Positions 9,100 to 17,546 of a stretch of 64,000 nucleotides of DNA are shown in pieces (positions within the stretch are counted from its first letter, which is position 1; every line of letters starts with the position of its first letter). The notes beneath the pieces were generated by a model, which saw nothing but the letters and a program-made list of their open reading frames with translations, had not been told where the DNA came from and ran no database searches. The position numbers were made by a program, and so were the translations under genes. The stretch spans positions 964,501 to 1,028,500 of the forward strand of contig CANLEH010000001.1 in the NCBI GenBank assembly GCA_947489665.1, read 5' to 3'. The DNA comes from an uncultured Roseicyclus sp. (lineage in GTDB: Bacteria > Pseudomonadota > Alphaproteobacteria > Rhodobacterales > Rhodobacteraceae).

Positions 9100-9207
9100 A
9101 TGACCCGCAAGACCACACTCACCGCGCTCGCAACCCTCGCCCTGATTGCCATTTCCGCCGACGCCGCACTCGCCGATTGCTACTGGCCCGTCTACCGCTC
9201 CTGGTAA
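9100..9207 (+). CDS. 35-residue secreted peptide precursor
   Basis: A short reading frame with unusually good signals. A consensus ribosome-binding site AAGGAG (9087-9092) lies 7 bases before the ATG. The product opens with a Sec-type signal peptide ('[20 protein letters not shown]' then 'DAALA'), with an Ala-x-Ala cleavage site after residue 25. The mature part would be only about ten residues, [10 protein letters not shown], rich in aromatics and holding one Cys. A strong terminator follows at 9271. No family was recognised; it could be a secreted peptide or a small envelope protein. Confidence 0.6.
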   Translation: MTRKTTLTALATLALIAISADAALADCYWPVYRSW

Positions 9208-9270
9208 TCCCGTCCCCCCCAAGTCGCGTTCCACGCCTCTCCTTCCCTGTCCTTCGTCAGAACGCGCACC

Positions 9271-9308
9271 AAACGCGGGCCGTCCCCTCCGGCCCGCGTT
9301 TTCTTTTG
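9271..9308 (+). terminator. Rho-independent terminator
   Basis: A perfect stem of 12 base pairs (AAACGCGGGCCG, 9271-9282, pairing with CGGCCCGCGTTT, 9290-9301) around a 7-base loop, followed by a T-rich tail TTCTTTT. It lies 64 bases after the stop of the 35-residue peptide gene and upstream of yebC, so it ends the peptide transcript. Confidence 0.85.
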
Positions 9309-9391
9309 CTCAAATCCCACGGCCCATTGCCCCATTCCCGCCCCTTGGGTATGACACCCGCCAAACCGCATTCCCAAGAAGGATCAGCGCC

Positions 9392-10162
9392 ATGGCCGGC
9401 CACTCAAAATGGGCGAATATCCAGCACCGCAAGGGGCGTCAGGACAAGATCCGCGCCAAGCTCTTCTCCAAGATGGCGAAGGAAATCACCGTCGCCGCCA
9501 AGATGGGCGACCCCGACCCCGAAAAGAACCCACGCCTGCGCCTCGCCGTGAAGGAAGCCAAATCCCAATCCGTCCCCAAGGACGTCATTGAACGCGCCAT
9601 CAACAAGGCTACCGGCGGCGATGCCGAGAATTACGACGAAATTCGTTATGAAGGCTACGGCCCCAACGGCGTGGCCGTCATTGTCGAGGCGATGACCGAC
9701 AACAAGAACCGCACCGCTTCGACCGTCCGCTCCACCTTCTCCAAGAACGGCGGCAATCTGGGCGAAACCGGCTCCGTCGGCTTCATGTTTGAGCGCAAGG
9801 GGCAGGTTACCTACCCGCTCTCCGCCGGTGACGCCGACACCATCATGATGGCCGCGATCGAAGCAGGTGCCGAAGATGTCGAGACCAACGAAGGCGACGG
9901 TGACGAGGATCCCGGAAACCACATCATCTGGTGCGCCGATACGGACTTGAGCGAGGTCTCCAACGCGCTGGAGGCCGAACTCGGAGAGTCCGAGTCCACC
10001 AAACTCGTCTGGCGCCCGACGACCACCACCGAACTGCAACTCGAAGACGCGCAGAAACTCATGAAACTGATCGAGGCGCTCGAAGACGACGACGATGTGC
10101 AGAACGTCACGACAAATTTCGAAGTCTCCGACGAGGTCATGGCGCAACTGGGCGCGGAGTAG
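9392..10162 (+). CDS. yebC: YebC/PmpR-family protein
   Basis: 256 residues. '[23 protein letters not shown]' is the conserved start of the YebC/TACO1 family, preceded by an AGAAGGA ribosome-binding site. The open frame extends further upstream without family similarity, so the internal ATG is used. Further signatures are '[22 protein letters not shown]' and '[14 protein letters not shown]'. Members are three-domain cytosolic proteins described as transcriptional regulators (PmpR) or, more recently, as helpers of ribosomes on proline-rich stretches. RuvC or RuvA, frequent neighbours, are not next to it here. Confidence 0.95.
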   Translation: MAGHSKWANIQHRKGRQDKIRAKLFSKMAKEITVAAKMGDPDPEKNPRLRLAVKEAKSQSVPKDVIERAINKATGGDAENYDEIRYEGYGPNGVAVIVEAMTDNKNRTASTVRSTFSKNGGNLGETGSVGFMFERKGQVTYPLSAGDADTIMMAAIEAGAEDVETNEGDGDEDPGNHIIWCADTDLSEVSNALEAELGESESTKLVWRPTTTTELQLEDAQKLMKLIEALEDDDDVQNVTTNFEVSDEVMAQLGAE

Positions 10163-10302
10163 TGGGCGACGGCTGCGAAGTGCGGACGTTCGTCTGTAGT
10201 GCGGCGAAGGGCGGTTTCGAGTCCAAACCCCACGGATGCTGCATAGCGCTGCAATGTCCGCTCTCGGGATGAAAGCGCTGGCAGCAGACTTCGATCAATT
10301 GG

Positions 10303-11256
10303 TCATAGTTTCCACGTGAACCCGACGGCTTTTTCGGACACCTCCCACAGCCTCGACATGACGGCCTTGTCATAGGCATGTGCGTTCAATGTGCCTTTGC
10401 CGACCGCGCCCACCGCCTCCATGCGGCCTGTCGGACCGTAGAGGGCGCGTTGCTCGGTCAGAGCCTCTTCGGTCGCGCACATCACCTCAGGGTATGAGCC
10501 TTGTTCGGCCGTCTGAACCATTGGTGTCTTCGTCATCAGCCACCAGATGAGCCGCATCGTTCGGCTGCCGCTGGTGGTGATCAGAGACGTCGCCGAGGAG
10601 CCGGGATGGCAGACGAAAACCCCAACATCTTTCCGCCCCGCAGCGGCTAGCCGGTCCTGCAATTCATAGGCGAACATCATCTGCGCCAGCTTGCTCTGCG
10701 AATAGGCAGTGTTTGCCCCGTAGCCTTCATCCCAGCTCATATCGTCGAACTTGATGGTCTTGAGACCCATGTTGTAGCCGAGGCTCGCGACGACCACGAT
10801 CCGGCCTTTGCTTTCGGTGATGCGGTCAAAGAGCAGTCCATTGAGCAGAAAATGTCCGTAGTGGTTGGTGCCGAGCTGGCTCTCGAACCCGTCGACGGTC
10901 AGCTTGCGAGTCGGCACCTGCGCGATGGCGGCGTTGTTGATCAACGCATCGACGCGCGGCACGGTCTTCAGAACCTCGTCGGCGGCCTCGCGCACGCTAT
11001 CCAAATCGGACAAGTCCATGCGGATAAAGCTCACGTCGGCCTGCCCGCCGAACTCCTGTTTCAGCTCCGCGATTGCCGCCTCGGATTTCTCGGCCGAGCG
11101 GTTCAGCATCACGACCTTGGCGTTCTTCTTCAGCAAGATACGCGCGGCTTGAAAGCCTGCACCAGCGTTGGCGCCCGTAATGATGTAGGTATTGCCTGAC
11201 AAGTCGCCGAGGCGTTCGGGTGTCCAACCTTTGGACCCAAATGTCGTATCTGCCAT
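10303..11256 (-). CDS. Short-chain dehydrogenase/reductase
   Basis: 317 residues of the classical SDR fold. The Rossmann glycine motif 'YIITGANAGAGFQAARIL' is near residue 20, 'NNAA' follows near 95, and the catalytic 'Tyr-Ser-Gln-Ser-Lys' motif occurs in 'NTAYSQSKLAQMMF'. The length and the 'YFEDLSDLDSVREAAD'-like region place it near the retinol-dehydrogenase/protochlorophyllide-reductase-like group; the substrate is unknown. The start is chosen at 'MADTTFGSKGW', which has an AGGAG site 8 bases upstream. It is divergent from an AraC-type regulator, the usual arrangement for a regulator and its target. Confidence 0.9.
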   Translation of the reverse strand: MADTTFGSKGWTPERLGDLSGNTYIITGANAGAGFQAARILLKKNAKVVMLNRSAEKSEAAIAELKQEFGGQADVSFIRMDLSDLDSVREAADEVLKTVPRVDALINNAAIAQVPTRKLTVDGFESQLGTNHYGHFLLNGLLFDRITESKGRIVVVASLGYNMGLKTIKFDDMSWDEGYGANTAYSQSKLAQMMFAYELQDRLAAAGRKDVGVFVCHPGSSATSLITTSGSRTMRLIWWLMTKTPMVQTAEQGSYPEVMCATEEALTEQRALYGPTGRMEAVGAVGKGTLNAHAYDKAVMSRLWEVSEKAVGFTWKL

Positions 11257-11389
11257 TCTCGTGCTCCTGCCAGCCCAGACTGGCGTTAGGGATGTTGTTG
11301 CTCGAAGGCACAGATAGAACCTAATTGGGCACAAAAATAGGCAAATTACTCTTGTTTACTTGCCCAATCATCTCAGCCTCATTGCAAAG
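11257..11389. promoter_or_regulatory. Divergent SDR/AraC promoter region with an inverted repeat
   Basis: The 133 bases between the two divergent starts contain an exact 8-base inverted repeat, ATTGGGCA at 11324-11331 and TGCCCAAT at 11361-11368, separated by 29 bases. The interval is AT-rich compared with the surroundings. It is a plausible binding site for the AraC-type regulator encoded next door, controlling itself and the dehydrogenase. No footprint or consensus supports this. Confidence 0.5.
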
Positions 11390-12307
11390 ATGAAAGTGCT
11401 CTGGCAGTTAGAATGCATGAGCAAAGACCAGATCAAAGATCTTATCGAGCGGCGCCTGCCAGAGGCTGGCCTTTTCGATACCGCGCTGAAGGGCGTGCAG
11501 ATTTTCCGGGTGACCGAGGCCATGCCCTGCGTCCCGGCCGTTTATGAGCCCACGATTGTGGCCATTCTCAGCGGCACCAAGGAAGCTGTGCTGGATGGTG
11601 AACACCATGTCTATGGCAGCGACAAATACCTGCTATGCCCAATGACCTTGCCGGTCGAGGCAGGGACGCCGCGAGCTTCCAAAGCTGATCCTCTGCTTGG
11701 GATTATGATTGTGTTGGATCCACGGATGATGCGCGCGCTTACGATGGAGATTGAGACCGCCGCTGGCGGAAACAGACAATCGCGGGGAGGCGCGCAATCG
11801 GCTTTGGCACTGGCGTCCTGGGATGTTGAATTCACGCAGGCTTTGCTGCGTCTTCTCGAGCTGCTCGACAATCCGCTTAGTCTGGAGGTTCTCGGACCCG
11901 GACGAATGCGCGAGTTGTGTTATGCGGTGCTCATGGGCGAGGCTGGGGCCGCCGCAAGACGGGCCTTTGGCGTAGGCAACGAAATCGCACGCACCATTGA
12001 CTACCTTTCAACCCACCTGAACGAACAGGTCACCATCGACGACATGGCCGACCACGTCGGCATGAGCCGGGCTGTCTTCCATCGGCGGTTCAAAGAAGCC
12101 ACGACGATGTCCCCGATCCAGTTTGTGAAGTCCATGCGCCTGAACAACGCCGCCATGAAGATCGCCGAAGGAAAGACCGTTTCGGAGGCGGCCTGGGATG
12201 TGGGTTATCAAAGCTCGTCTCAATTCAGCCGCGAGTTCAAACGGATGTACGGCCAGTCACCCCGGCAGTGGAGCAGCGCGGCAAAGGTGCCTGAACGATT
12301 GACTTAA
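11390..12307 (+). CDS. AraC-family transcriptional regulator (AraC_N sensor)
   Basis: About 305 residues. The N-terminal half ('VTEAMPCVPAVYEPTIVAILSGTKEAVLDG') is the AraC_N effector domain, and the C-terminal 100 residues hold two helix-turn-helix motifs ('VTIDDMADHVGMSRAVFHRRFKE' and 'VSEAAWDVGYQSSSQFSREFKRMYGQSP'). Candidate starts are 11390 (MKVLWQ) and 11417 (MSKDQ); neither has a strong ribosome-binding site, and family alignments usually begin near the second. It probably controls the divergent SDR gene. Relatives sit beside aldehyde or ketone reductases and respond to electrophiles, which is inference here. Confidence 0.88.
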   Translation: MKVLWQLECMSKDQIKDLIERRLPEAGLFDTALKGVQIFRVTEAMPCVPAVYEPTIVAILSGTKEAVLDGEHHVYGSDKYLLCPMTLPVEAGTPRASKADPLLGIMIVLDPRMMRALTMEIETAAGGNRQSRGGAQSALALASWDVEFTQALLRLLELLDNPLSLEVLGPGRMRELCYAVLMGEAGAAARRAFGVGNEIARTIDYLSTHLNEQVTIDDMADHVGMSRAVFHRRFKEATTMSPIQFVKSMRLNNAAMKIAEGKTVSEAAWDVGYQSSSQFSREFKRMYGQSPRQWSSAAKVPERLT

Positions 12308-12677
12308 ATAACATCGGTGGGTTCACATTTGTGGCGAATGCTTGAGTCGGGTTTTGCAACAGTCAAAGGGCGCGGCGTAGCGAACGGAAGCTTCGTCCAC
12401 AACGCGAACCTTGATGTAGGGCGTCGCGCACTACTGCTTTGCACCCAGGGCAGGCAAGCATCGGGCGTAGACTTCGTGATCTCCTTTCCTATAGCCAAGC
12501 AGCGAGGCTTAGCCAAATGAACGTAGTTAACACTTCCTTATCTGAAATCCCTTTCCCAAGCCTTTCCAACGCCTTAACCCCCGGTTGCAACCTTGCAACC
12601 CACCCCAGATCCCTCTCGACACCACCCCCGCCGCACGGTAGGCAATGCCCTTCCGACCCACGCCCGAGACGCGCCCC
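12308..12677. other. Intergenic region, 370 bases, no supported gene
   Basis: There is an open frame at 12317-12520, but it has no recognisable domain or start signal, so it is not called. Near the end, two 8-base-spaced TTGCAA half-sites (12585-12590 and 12593-12598) sit about 80 bases before the ArgO start and could be an operator. The rest shows nothing recognisable. Confidence 0.4.
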
Positions 12678-13283
12678 ATGCTCCCCATTTTCACCGCAGG
12701 CTTCGCGCTCTCCTTCTCGCTGATCCTCGCCATCGGCGCGCAAAATGCATTCGTCCTGCGCCAGGGTATCCGCCGCCTCCATGTCGCCCCCGTTGTCGCC
12801 GTCTGCTCCCTCTCCGAAGCCATCCTGATCTTTGCAGGCGTCGCTGGTTTCGGCGTCATCGCCGAAGCCGCCCCGTGGGCGCTAGAGGCCATGCGCTGGG
12901 GCGGCGCGGCCTTCCTGCTGGCCTACGGATTGCGGAGCCTCTACGGCGCCTTGAACGCCACCGACGCACTCGAAGCCGAGGGCACCGCAGAGCAAAGCCT
13001 GACCGCCGCGCTCACCACCGCGCTGGTTCTTACCTGGGCCAACCCGCACGTCTATCTCGACACCGTGGGCCTGATCGGCGCCGTTGCCGCCACCTATGGC
13101 GAGGGCCGCTGGATCTTCGGTACCGGCGCGCTTTCGGCCTCGGTCGTTTTCTTTCTCATCCTGGGCTACGGCGCCCGCGCCCTGGCACCGGTATTCGCAA
13201 GGCCCAAGGCGTGGATGTGGCTGGACGTCATTGTCGGTGTCACCATGCTGGCGCTGGCCGCAAAACTGGCGTTGAACCTTTGA
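12678..13283 (+). CDS. LysE/ArgO-family amino-acid exporter
   Basis: 201 residues, about six transmembrane helices. 'GFALSFSLILAIGAQNAFVLRQGI' is the conserved first helix of LysE/ArgO exporters (the 'GxQN' motif), and 'ALVLTWANPHVYLDTVGLIG' is the typical central 'NPxxYLDT' motif. It exports basic amino acids, probably arginine or lysine, across the inner membrane. The start at 'MLPIFTAGF' is chosen because the family begins there; an upstream in-frame ATG at 12645 is possible. A TTGCAA pair lies upstream. The DMT gene follows after 24 bases. Confidence 0.9.
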   Translation: MLPIFTAGFALSFSLILAIGAQNAFVLRQGIRRLHVAPVVAVCSLSEAILIFAGVAGFGVIAEAAPWALEAMRWGGAAFLLAYGLRSLYGALNATDALEAEGTAEQSLTAALTTALVLTWANPHVYLDTVGLIGAVAATYGEGRWIFGTGALSASVVFFLILGYGARALAPVFARPKAWMWLDVIVGVTMLALAAKLALNL

Positions 13284-13307
13284 GGGAAGGGTGATCTTGT
13301 CCCAACA

Positions 13308-14204
13308 ATGGACACGCCCGCCACCCCTGACATTCCAGCCCAACCCGCAGCCCGGCCAGGCTGGGGCCTGTTTTGGATGTTCATTACCGGCCTTTGCTTT
13401 GTGACGGTCACAGCGTCGGTCAAGATGGTCGGCGACACCGTGCCATCAACCCAGGCCGGTTTCCTGCGCTACGCCCTGGGCCTTGTTTTCCTGGCGCCCA
13501 TGATCCCGTCCGTCCGGCGAACGACAATAGACCGCCAAACGGGAGGTATGTTGTTCGCGCGCGGCGCCTGCCATGCGCTGGCTGTCTCGATGTGGTTCTT
13601 TGCCATGACGCGCATCCCGATCGCAGACGTCACGGCGCTCAACTACCTCAACCCGGTCTACGTCATCTTGCTGGCGGTCGTTTTTCTGGGCGAACGCCTG
13701 GGCCCCTGGCGGATCGCGGCGGTCTGCGTGGCCTTTCTGGGCACCCTCATCATCATCCGGCCCGGCTTTCGAGAGATCGACACCGGCCATATCGTGATGC
13801 TCTTCGCCGCCGTTGCGATGGCCGGCAGCTATTTCCTCGCAAAGATCTTGTCACAGAAGCTCGCCCCCGAAGTTGTGGTCTTTTACCTGTCCGTGCTGGT
13901 GCCGATATTGCTCGCCCCGGTGGCCTGGGCGGTCTGGGTTCCGATTGGCTGGGTGGATTTGAGCTGGCTTTTTGTGTGCGCCCTTTTTGCGACGCTCGGC
14001 CACTACACGATGACTTTGGCGTTCCGTGCAGCGCCCCTGACCGTCACCCAACCGATCACGTTCCTTCAACTGCTATGGGCCACGCTTCTGGGCGTCATCG
14101 TTTTCGGTGAACCGGTGGACGCTTACGTGGTTCTTGGGGGCACAATGATCATCGCAGCGGTCAGTTTCATCACCTGGCGCGAGGCCGTGCGGGCGCAGCG
14201 TTAA
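13308..14204 (+). CDS. DMT superfamily transporter (two EamA domains)
   Basis: 298 residues with ten predicted helices and two EamA repeats. The motifs 'TRIPIADVTALNYLNPVYVILLAVVFLGERLG' and 'APLTVTQPITFLQLLWATLLGVIVFGEPVD' are typical of the RhaT/YdcZ-like 'threonine/homoserine' branch. The first 20 residues are Pro/Ala-rich and cytosolic. It follows argO-like by 24 bases, so the two exporters may form an operon for efflux of amino acids or related metabolites; this is a guess from position. Confidence 0.88.
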   Translation: MDTPATPDIPAQPAARPGWGLFWMFITGLCFVTVTASVKMVGDTVPSTQAGFLRYALGLVFLAPMIPSVRRTTIDRQTGGMLFARGACHALAVSMWFFAMTRIPIADVTALNYLNPVYVILLAVVFLGERLGPWRIAAVCVAFLGTLIIIRPGFREIDTGHIVMLFAAVAMAGSYFLAKILSQKLAPEVVVFYLSVLVPILLAPVAWAVWVPIGWVDLSWLFVCALFATLGHYTMTLAFRAAPLTVTQPITFLQLLWATLLGVIVFGEPVDAYVVLGGTMIIAAVSFITWREAVRAQR

Positions 14205-14352
14205 CCATTTTGTGTTCGCCTCATAATTGTGCAGAGCGCCGGTATACCGCCCATGTTTGCTCTAACATCCATGCTGCACTGCCGCATTATCCGCCCATAG
14301 GTTGTCCGCGCTCAGCGCAATACTTTCGTGTGAAAGAACACGGGAGAACGAC

Positions 14353-15051
14353 ATGACATTGGAAGGCATCATCTTCGGCGGAATGGGTTCGATTTCGGAA
14401 TGCGCCGAGATGGATCGGGTGGCCTGGAACGCAGCATTTCGAACCCACGGGCTCGACTGGGACTGGTCGTGGAGCACCTATTCTGGCCTGATGCGCGCCG
14501 GGGGCGATCGCCAGCTTGTGTCAAGCTACGCGGCACAACTCGGAGAGCTTTGCCCAGTTCAACCCGAGATACTCGATGACACGCATCAGAAACGATTTGC
14601 GTCGATGTTGACGGGCAGCCTTCCTTTGCGGCCTGGCGTCGGTCGTACGATGGGCTGGTTGGCCCGCGCGGGCGTTAGCATGGGGCTGGTCAGCAGGTCG
14701 GGGCTTGCCCCGGTCCGCGCCTTGCTGACCGCAACGGCGCGCGCGCGCGCTGGCATTGGTTTTGATGTTGCTGTCTTGCGGGATGACGTCACTCGTTTGG
14801 CGCCGGACCCCGAGGCCATGACCCTTGCGACACAGGCGTTGGGCGTGGGCCGCAGCCGGGTTCTGGTGGTCGCCGACACACCTGCCAGCGCGCAAGCCGC
14901 ACAGGATGCAGGCTTGGCGGTGCTGGCCTTTCCGGGCGCACTTGCCGCCGACACACCTGAGGATTTCGGGACCTTGCCGGTAGCCAGGGTGCTAAGCCCG
15001 GAGGTTCTGACAGCGGCCTGGCGTGGAGCGCTTGATACCGCGGCGGAATAA
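14353..15051 (+). CDS. HAD-like protein (CbbY type) lacking the catalytic aspartates
   Basis: 232 residues with the overall CbbY/HAD-IA layout: an N-terminal strand, a helical cap (about 15-90), then 'MGLVSRSGLAPVRALL' (motif II region) and 'VLVVADTPASAQAAQDAGL' (motif IV region). Motif I should read D-x-D-G-T/V but here reads 'IIFGGMGSISE', so the nucleophile Asp and the acid/base Asp are both missing. Phosphatase activity is therefore unlikely and a binding or regulatory role is more plausible. The start has a GGGAGAACGAC site. It stands alone between the DMT gene and YdcH. Confidence 0.8.
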   Translation: MTLEGIIFGGMGSISECAEMDRVAWNAAFRTHGLDWDWSWSTYSGLMRAGGDRQLVSSYAAQLGELCPVQPEILDDTHQKRFASMLTGSLPLRPGVGRTMGWLARAGVSMGLVSRSGLAPVRALLTATARARAGIGFDVAVLRDDVTRLAPDPEAMTLATQALGVGRSRVLVVADTPASAQAAQDAGLAVLAFPGALAADTPEDFGTLPVARVLSPEVLTAAWRGALDTAAE

Positions 15052-15146
15052 GACGCTCGCACATGGTCAACTTGACCCAGCGCAAAGCGGAGCGGCGCCT
15101 GCACTGACATCATAGTGGCAACTCAATGAGACGGAGGTTGCACGAT

Positions 15147-15386
15147 ATGTCCCACACACCCCACGAACTGGCAGAGGATTTCCCGGATAAGGTCGATCAG
15201 ATCCATGCCCTGAAGCAATCGGACGCGCATTTCGCCAAATTGGCCGCGACCTATCACGACGTGAATAGGGTGATCCACCGGACGGAAACCGGTGTTGAAC
15301 CCATGGGCGAGGCGGCCGAGCAAGACATGCGGCGTCAGCGGATGGTGTTGAAAGATGAAATCGCGAGGATGTTGGCGGCGGTCTGA
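15147..15386 (+). CDS. YdcH family protein (DUF465)
   Basis: 79 residues, largely one long charged helix pair ('FAKLAATYHDVNRVIHRTETGVEP' and 'EDMRRQRMVLKDEIARML'-type ending), matching the small YdcH/DUF465 family. The function is not established; a role in the envelope or in stress has been guessed in others. The ATG at 15147 is chosen over one 21 bases upstream because GGAGG sits 9 bases before it. A second DUF465 gene lies at 43205-43423. Confidence 0.85.
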   Translation: MSHTPHELAEDFPDKVDQIHALKQSDAHFAKLAATYHDVNRVIHRTETGVEPMGEAAEQDMRRQRMVLKDEIARMLAAV

Positions 15387-15508
15387 CCGACCCCGTCACA
15401 GTAGGCGGCGGGTGCCACACCGCGTCTTGCCGCGCTGACCGCCTTTGTTCTGAACCAGCCTGTTGTGATGCTGCGCCAGAGGATCATTTGGCGCCCGACG
15501 CCACGGTG

Positions 15509-15976
15509 TCAGGCGGTCTCTGTGCCGTCAGTTGGGCCTTCGACGTGGGCCTGGAAACGTTCGAAAAACTGGTCGGCCATCTTGGTCGCGAAGCTGTCAA
15601 CGAGGCGGGAGCCGAGTTGCGCCAACTTGCCGCCGACCTTTGCATCGACACTATATGTCAGCTCGGTCCCACCTTCTGGATGGTCGGCCAATGCAACCTG
15701 TGCAGCACCTTTAGCGAAGCCTGCCACGCCGCCTTTGCCCTCGCCCGAAATCGTGTAGCTGGTCTCCGGCACCACGTCCGACAGAACGACGTCACCTTTG
15801 AACGTGGCTTTGACGGGGCCCACCTTTTGTTTGACGACGGCTGAAAAGCCGTCTTCCGGCGAGCCGGTCAGCTCTTCACAGCCGGGGATGCAGGCCTTGA
15901 GGGTCTCGGCATCGTTGAGGGCAGCCCAGACCGTGGCACGGTCGGCGGCGATGTGGCGGCTGGCGTGCATTTCCAT
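15509..15976 (-). CDS. CoxG/SRPBCC family protein
   Basis: 155 residues of the START-like SRPBCC fold, close to the carbon monoxide dehydrogenase subunit G family. The opening 'ASRHIAADRATVWAALNDAETLKACIPGCEEL' is the family hallmark, followed by 'VGPVKATFKGDVVLSDV' and the C-terminal 'LAQLGSRLVDSFATKMADQFFERF'. CoxG anchors or matures CO dehydrogenase in some bacteria, but no cox genes are in the window, so the partner is unknown. It is transcribed away from the upstream unit and leaves about 50 bases to pccR. Confidence 0.88.
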   Translation of the reverse strand: MEMHASRHIAADRATVWAALNDAETLKACIPGCEELTGSPEDGFSAVVKQKVGPVKATFKGDVVLSDVVPETSYTISGEGKGGVAGFAKGAAQVALADHPEGGTELTYSVDAKVGGKLAQLGSRLVDSFATKMADQFFERFQAHVEGPTDGTETA

Positions 15977-16026
15977 GGGGCGACGTCCTTTTCCGGTCTG
16001 ATTTCAGGACGGTAGCGAGGTGTCCA

Positions 16027-17415
16027 TCAGGGGGCAACCTCGTAGGGCAGGGTGCCGCGTCGGTTGGGATCGACGGTAAGCTGCCGTTCCAGCGGCGGCA
16101 CCGCGCGCTGGTGACAGCCCTGGCGCTCGCAGATCCGGCAGGAGATGCCGATAGGCTGCGGGGCGGCGGCGAGGTCCAGGTCGTCGGCATAGATCAGGCT
16201 TTGGGCGTGGCGGACTTCACAACCAAGCGAGATCGCATAGCGGCGCGTCGGGCGGCCCCATGCCCCGCCGGATTTCGACACGTCACGGGCCAGGATTACA
16301 TAGCGCGCGCCATCTGGCGTTTCGGCCAACTGGCGCAGGAAACGGCCCGGCGTCTCGAACGCCTGATGCACATTCCACAGCGGGCACGCGCCGCCGAAGC
16401 GGGCGAATTGCAGCCGCGTGGCAGAGTGGCGTTTCGTGACAGTGCCTGCCTGATCCACACGGGCGAAGAAGAAGGGAATGCCTTTTGCACCGGGGCGCTG
16501 CAGGGTCGAGAGCCGATGGGCGATCTGCTCGATCGAGGCGGAGAAGGTGATGGACAAACGCTCAAGGTCATGGCGCGTGTCGGTCGCGGCCTCGGCAAAG
16601 CGTACATAGGGCATCAGGCAGGCGCCCGCGAAGTAATTCGCCATGCCAATGCGTGCGATTTCACGGGCGGTGTCGGATTGGAAGCGGGCAAGGTCGAGCG
16701 TGGCCTCGATCAATTCATGCTGACCGAGAAGGGCATATTGATGCAGCAGCTGAAAACGCTGCGTTTCAGGCGCGGCCTGCGGGCTGAGGGTGAGGGTTTT
16801 TGAGGCCGGGTCGAAGTTGCGCACACCTTCGCCGGCGGCGTAGCGGATCGTGATGCCCCGGTCTTGCAAGACGGCTGCGGTGTGGGCCGCCAGATCTCCG
16901 GTCGCGCGGGTGGCAAAGCGTTCTGCGGCGCGGTCGACGGCGTCGATGTAGTTGTCGGTGTAGTGGAAGAAATCGCGCACCTCCTCCCACGGGGAGGCGG
17001 TGGTGGACGGCGCCTGGCCGAGAGCTTCGTCAAGGGAGGCGAGGCGTTCATGGGTCTGGCGATAGGCCCGGTGAAGCGCAAGGAAGGCATGGGCCAGGGT
17101 TGGCGCGTTCGCAGCGGTCAGTCGCAAGTCGGCCAGATTGGGCTGATCTTCAGTAAAAAGCGGGTCGGCAAGCGCCTCGCGCATGTCAGAGACGAGGCGG
17201 TCGGTGTCGGATGCACTCAGCTCTGTCACATCCACGCCGAAATCCTGCGCAAGGCCCATCAGAACGGCAGTAGAGAGGGGACGATTATTGTTCTCCATCT
17301 GGTTCAGATAGGGCAGGGAGATGCCGAGTTTGGAGGCGAATTCCTTCTGCGTGAGCCCCAGGCGGCTGCGCACAGAGCGGAGCTTGGCGCCGACATAGAG
17401 TTTTTGGGTGGGCAT
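16027..17415 (-). CDS. pccR: ScfR/PccR-type propionate regulator (HTH, IrrE-like, DUF2083)
   Basis: 462 residues. An XRE-type helix-turn-helix lies at about 8-65 ('LRSVRSRLGLTQKEFASKLGISLPYLNQMENNNRPL'), a central IrrE/ImmA-like region follows ('QRFQLLHQYALLGQHELIE', with the metal-binding HExxH apparently lost), then a C-terminal DUF2083 region with a Cys cluster ('GISCRICERQGCHQRAVPP'). This architecture and its place beside pccB match the short-chain fatty acyl-CoA regulator PccR, known in Rhodobacter sphaeroides to control propionyl-CoA carboxylase. The start at 'MPTQKLYVG' is used. Its own promoter holds a TTTGCAAA operator array, so it probably regulates itself. Confidence 0.88.
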   Translation of the reverse strand: MPTQKLYVGAKLRSVRSRLGLTQKEFASKLGISLPYLNQMENNNRPLSTAVLMGLAQDFGVDVTELSASDTDRLVSDMREALADPLFTEDQPNLADLRLTAANAPTLAHAFLALHRAYRQTHERLASLDEALGQAPSTTASPWEEVRDFFHYTDNYIDAVDRAAERFATRATGDLAAHTAAVLQDRGITIRYAAGEGVRNFDPASKTLTLSPQAAPETQRFQLLHQYALLGQHELIEATLDLARFQSDTAREIARIGMANYFAGACLMPYVRFAEAATDTRHDLERLSITFSASIEQIAHRLSTLQRPGAKGIPFFFARVDQAGTVTKRHSATRLQFARFGGACPLWNVHQAFETPGRFLRQLAETPDGARYVILARDVSKSGGAWGRPTRRYAISLGCEVRHAQSLIYADDLDLAAAPQPIGISCRICERQGCHQRAVPPLERQLTVDPNRRGTLPYEVAP

Positions 17416-17431
17416 GGGCTTGTGTCCTGAC

Positions 17432-17473
17432 TTTGCAGGATCGGGTTTGCGGGTTTGCAAACGGATTTGCAAG
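17432..17473. promoter_or_regulatory. TTTGC operator array upstream of pccR
   Basis: Four direct half-sites in 42 bases just before the pccR start: TTTGCAGG (17432), TTTGCGGG (17446), TTTGCAAA (17454) and TTTGCAAG (17466). The last two form TTTGCAAA-N4-TTTGCAAG, which I recall as the published form of the PccR site (TTTGCAAA-X4-TTTGCAAA). The position next to the start codon suggests autoregulation by blocking transcription. Confidence 0.7.
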
Positions 17474-17546
17474 GGATGGGGTGACGCTGGCGCGCGGTTT
17501 TGCGTGGCAAAACACGCGCCCTTCGCCCCACCCACCATCCCGCAAG

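Noticed and set aside
10210-10230. tRNA-like 'gtttcgagtccaaacc'
   Set aside because: No clover-leaf can be built around it and no anticodon arm.
12317-12520. 67-residue frame between AraC and argO
   Set aside because: No ribosome-binding site, no family, and no sign of coding; left as intergenic.
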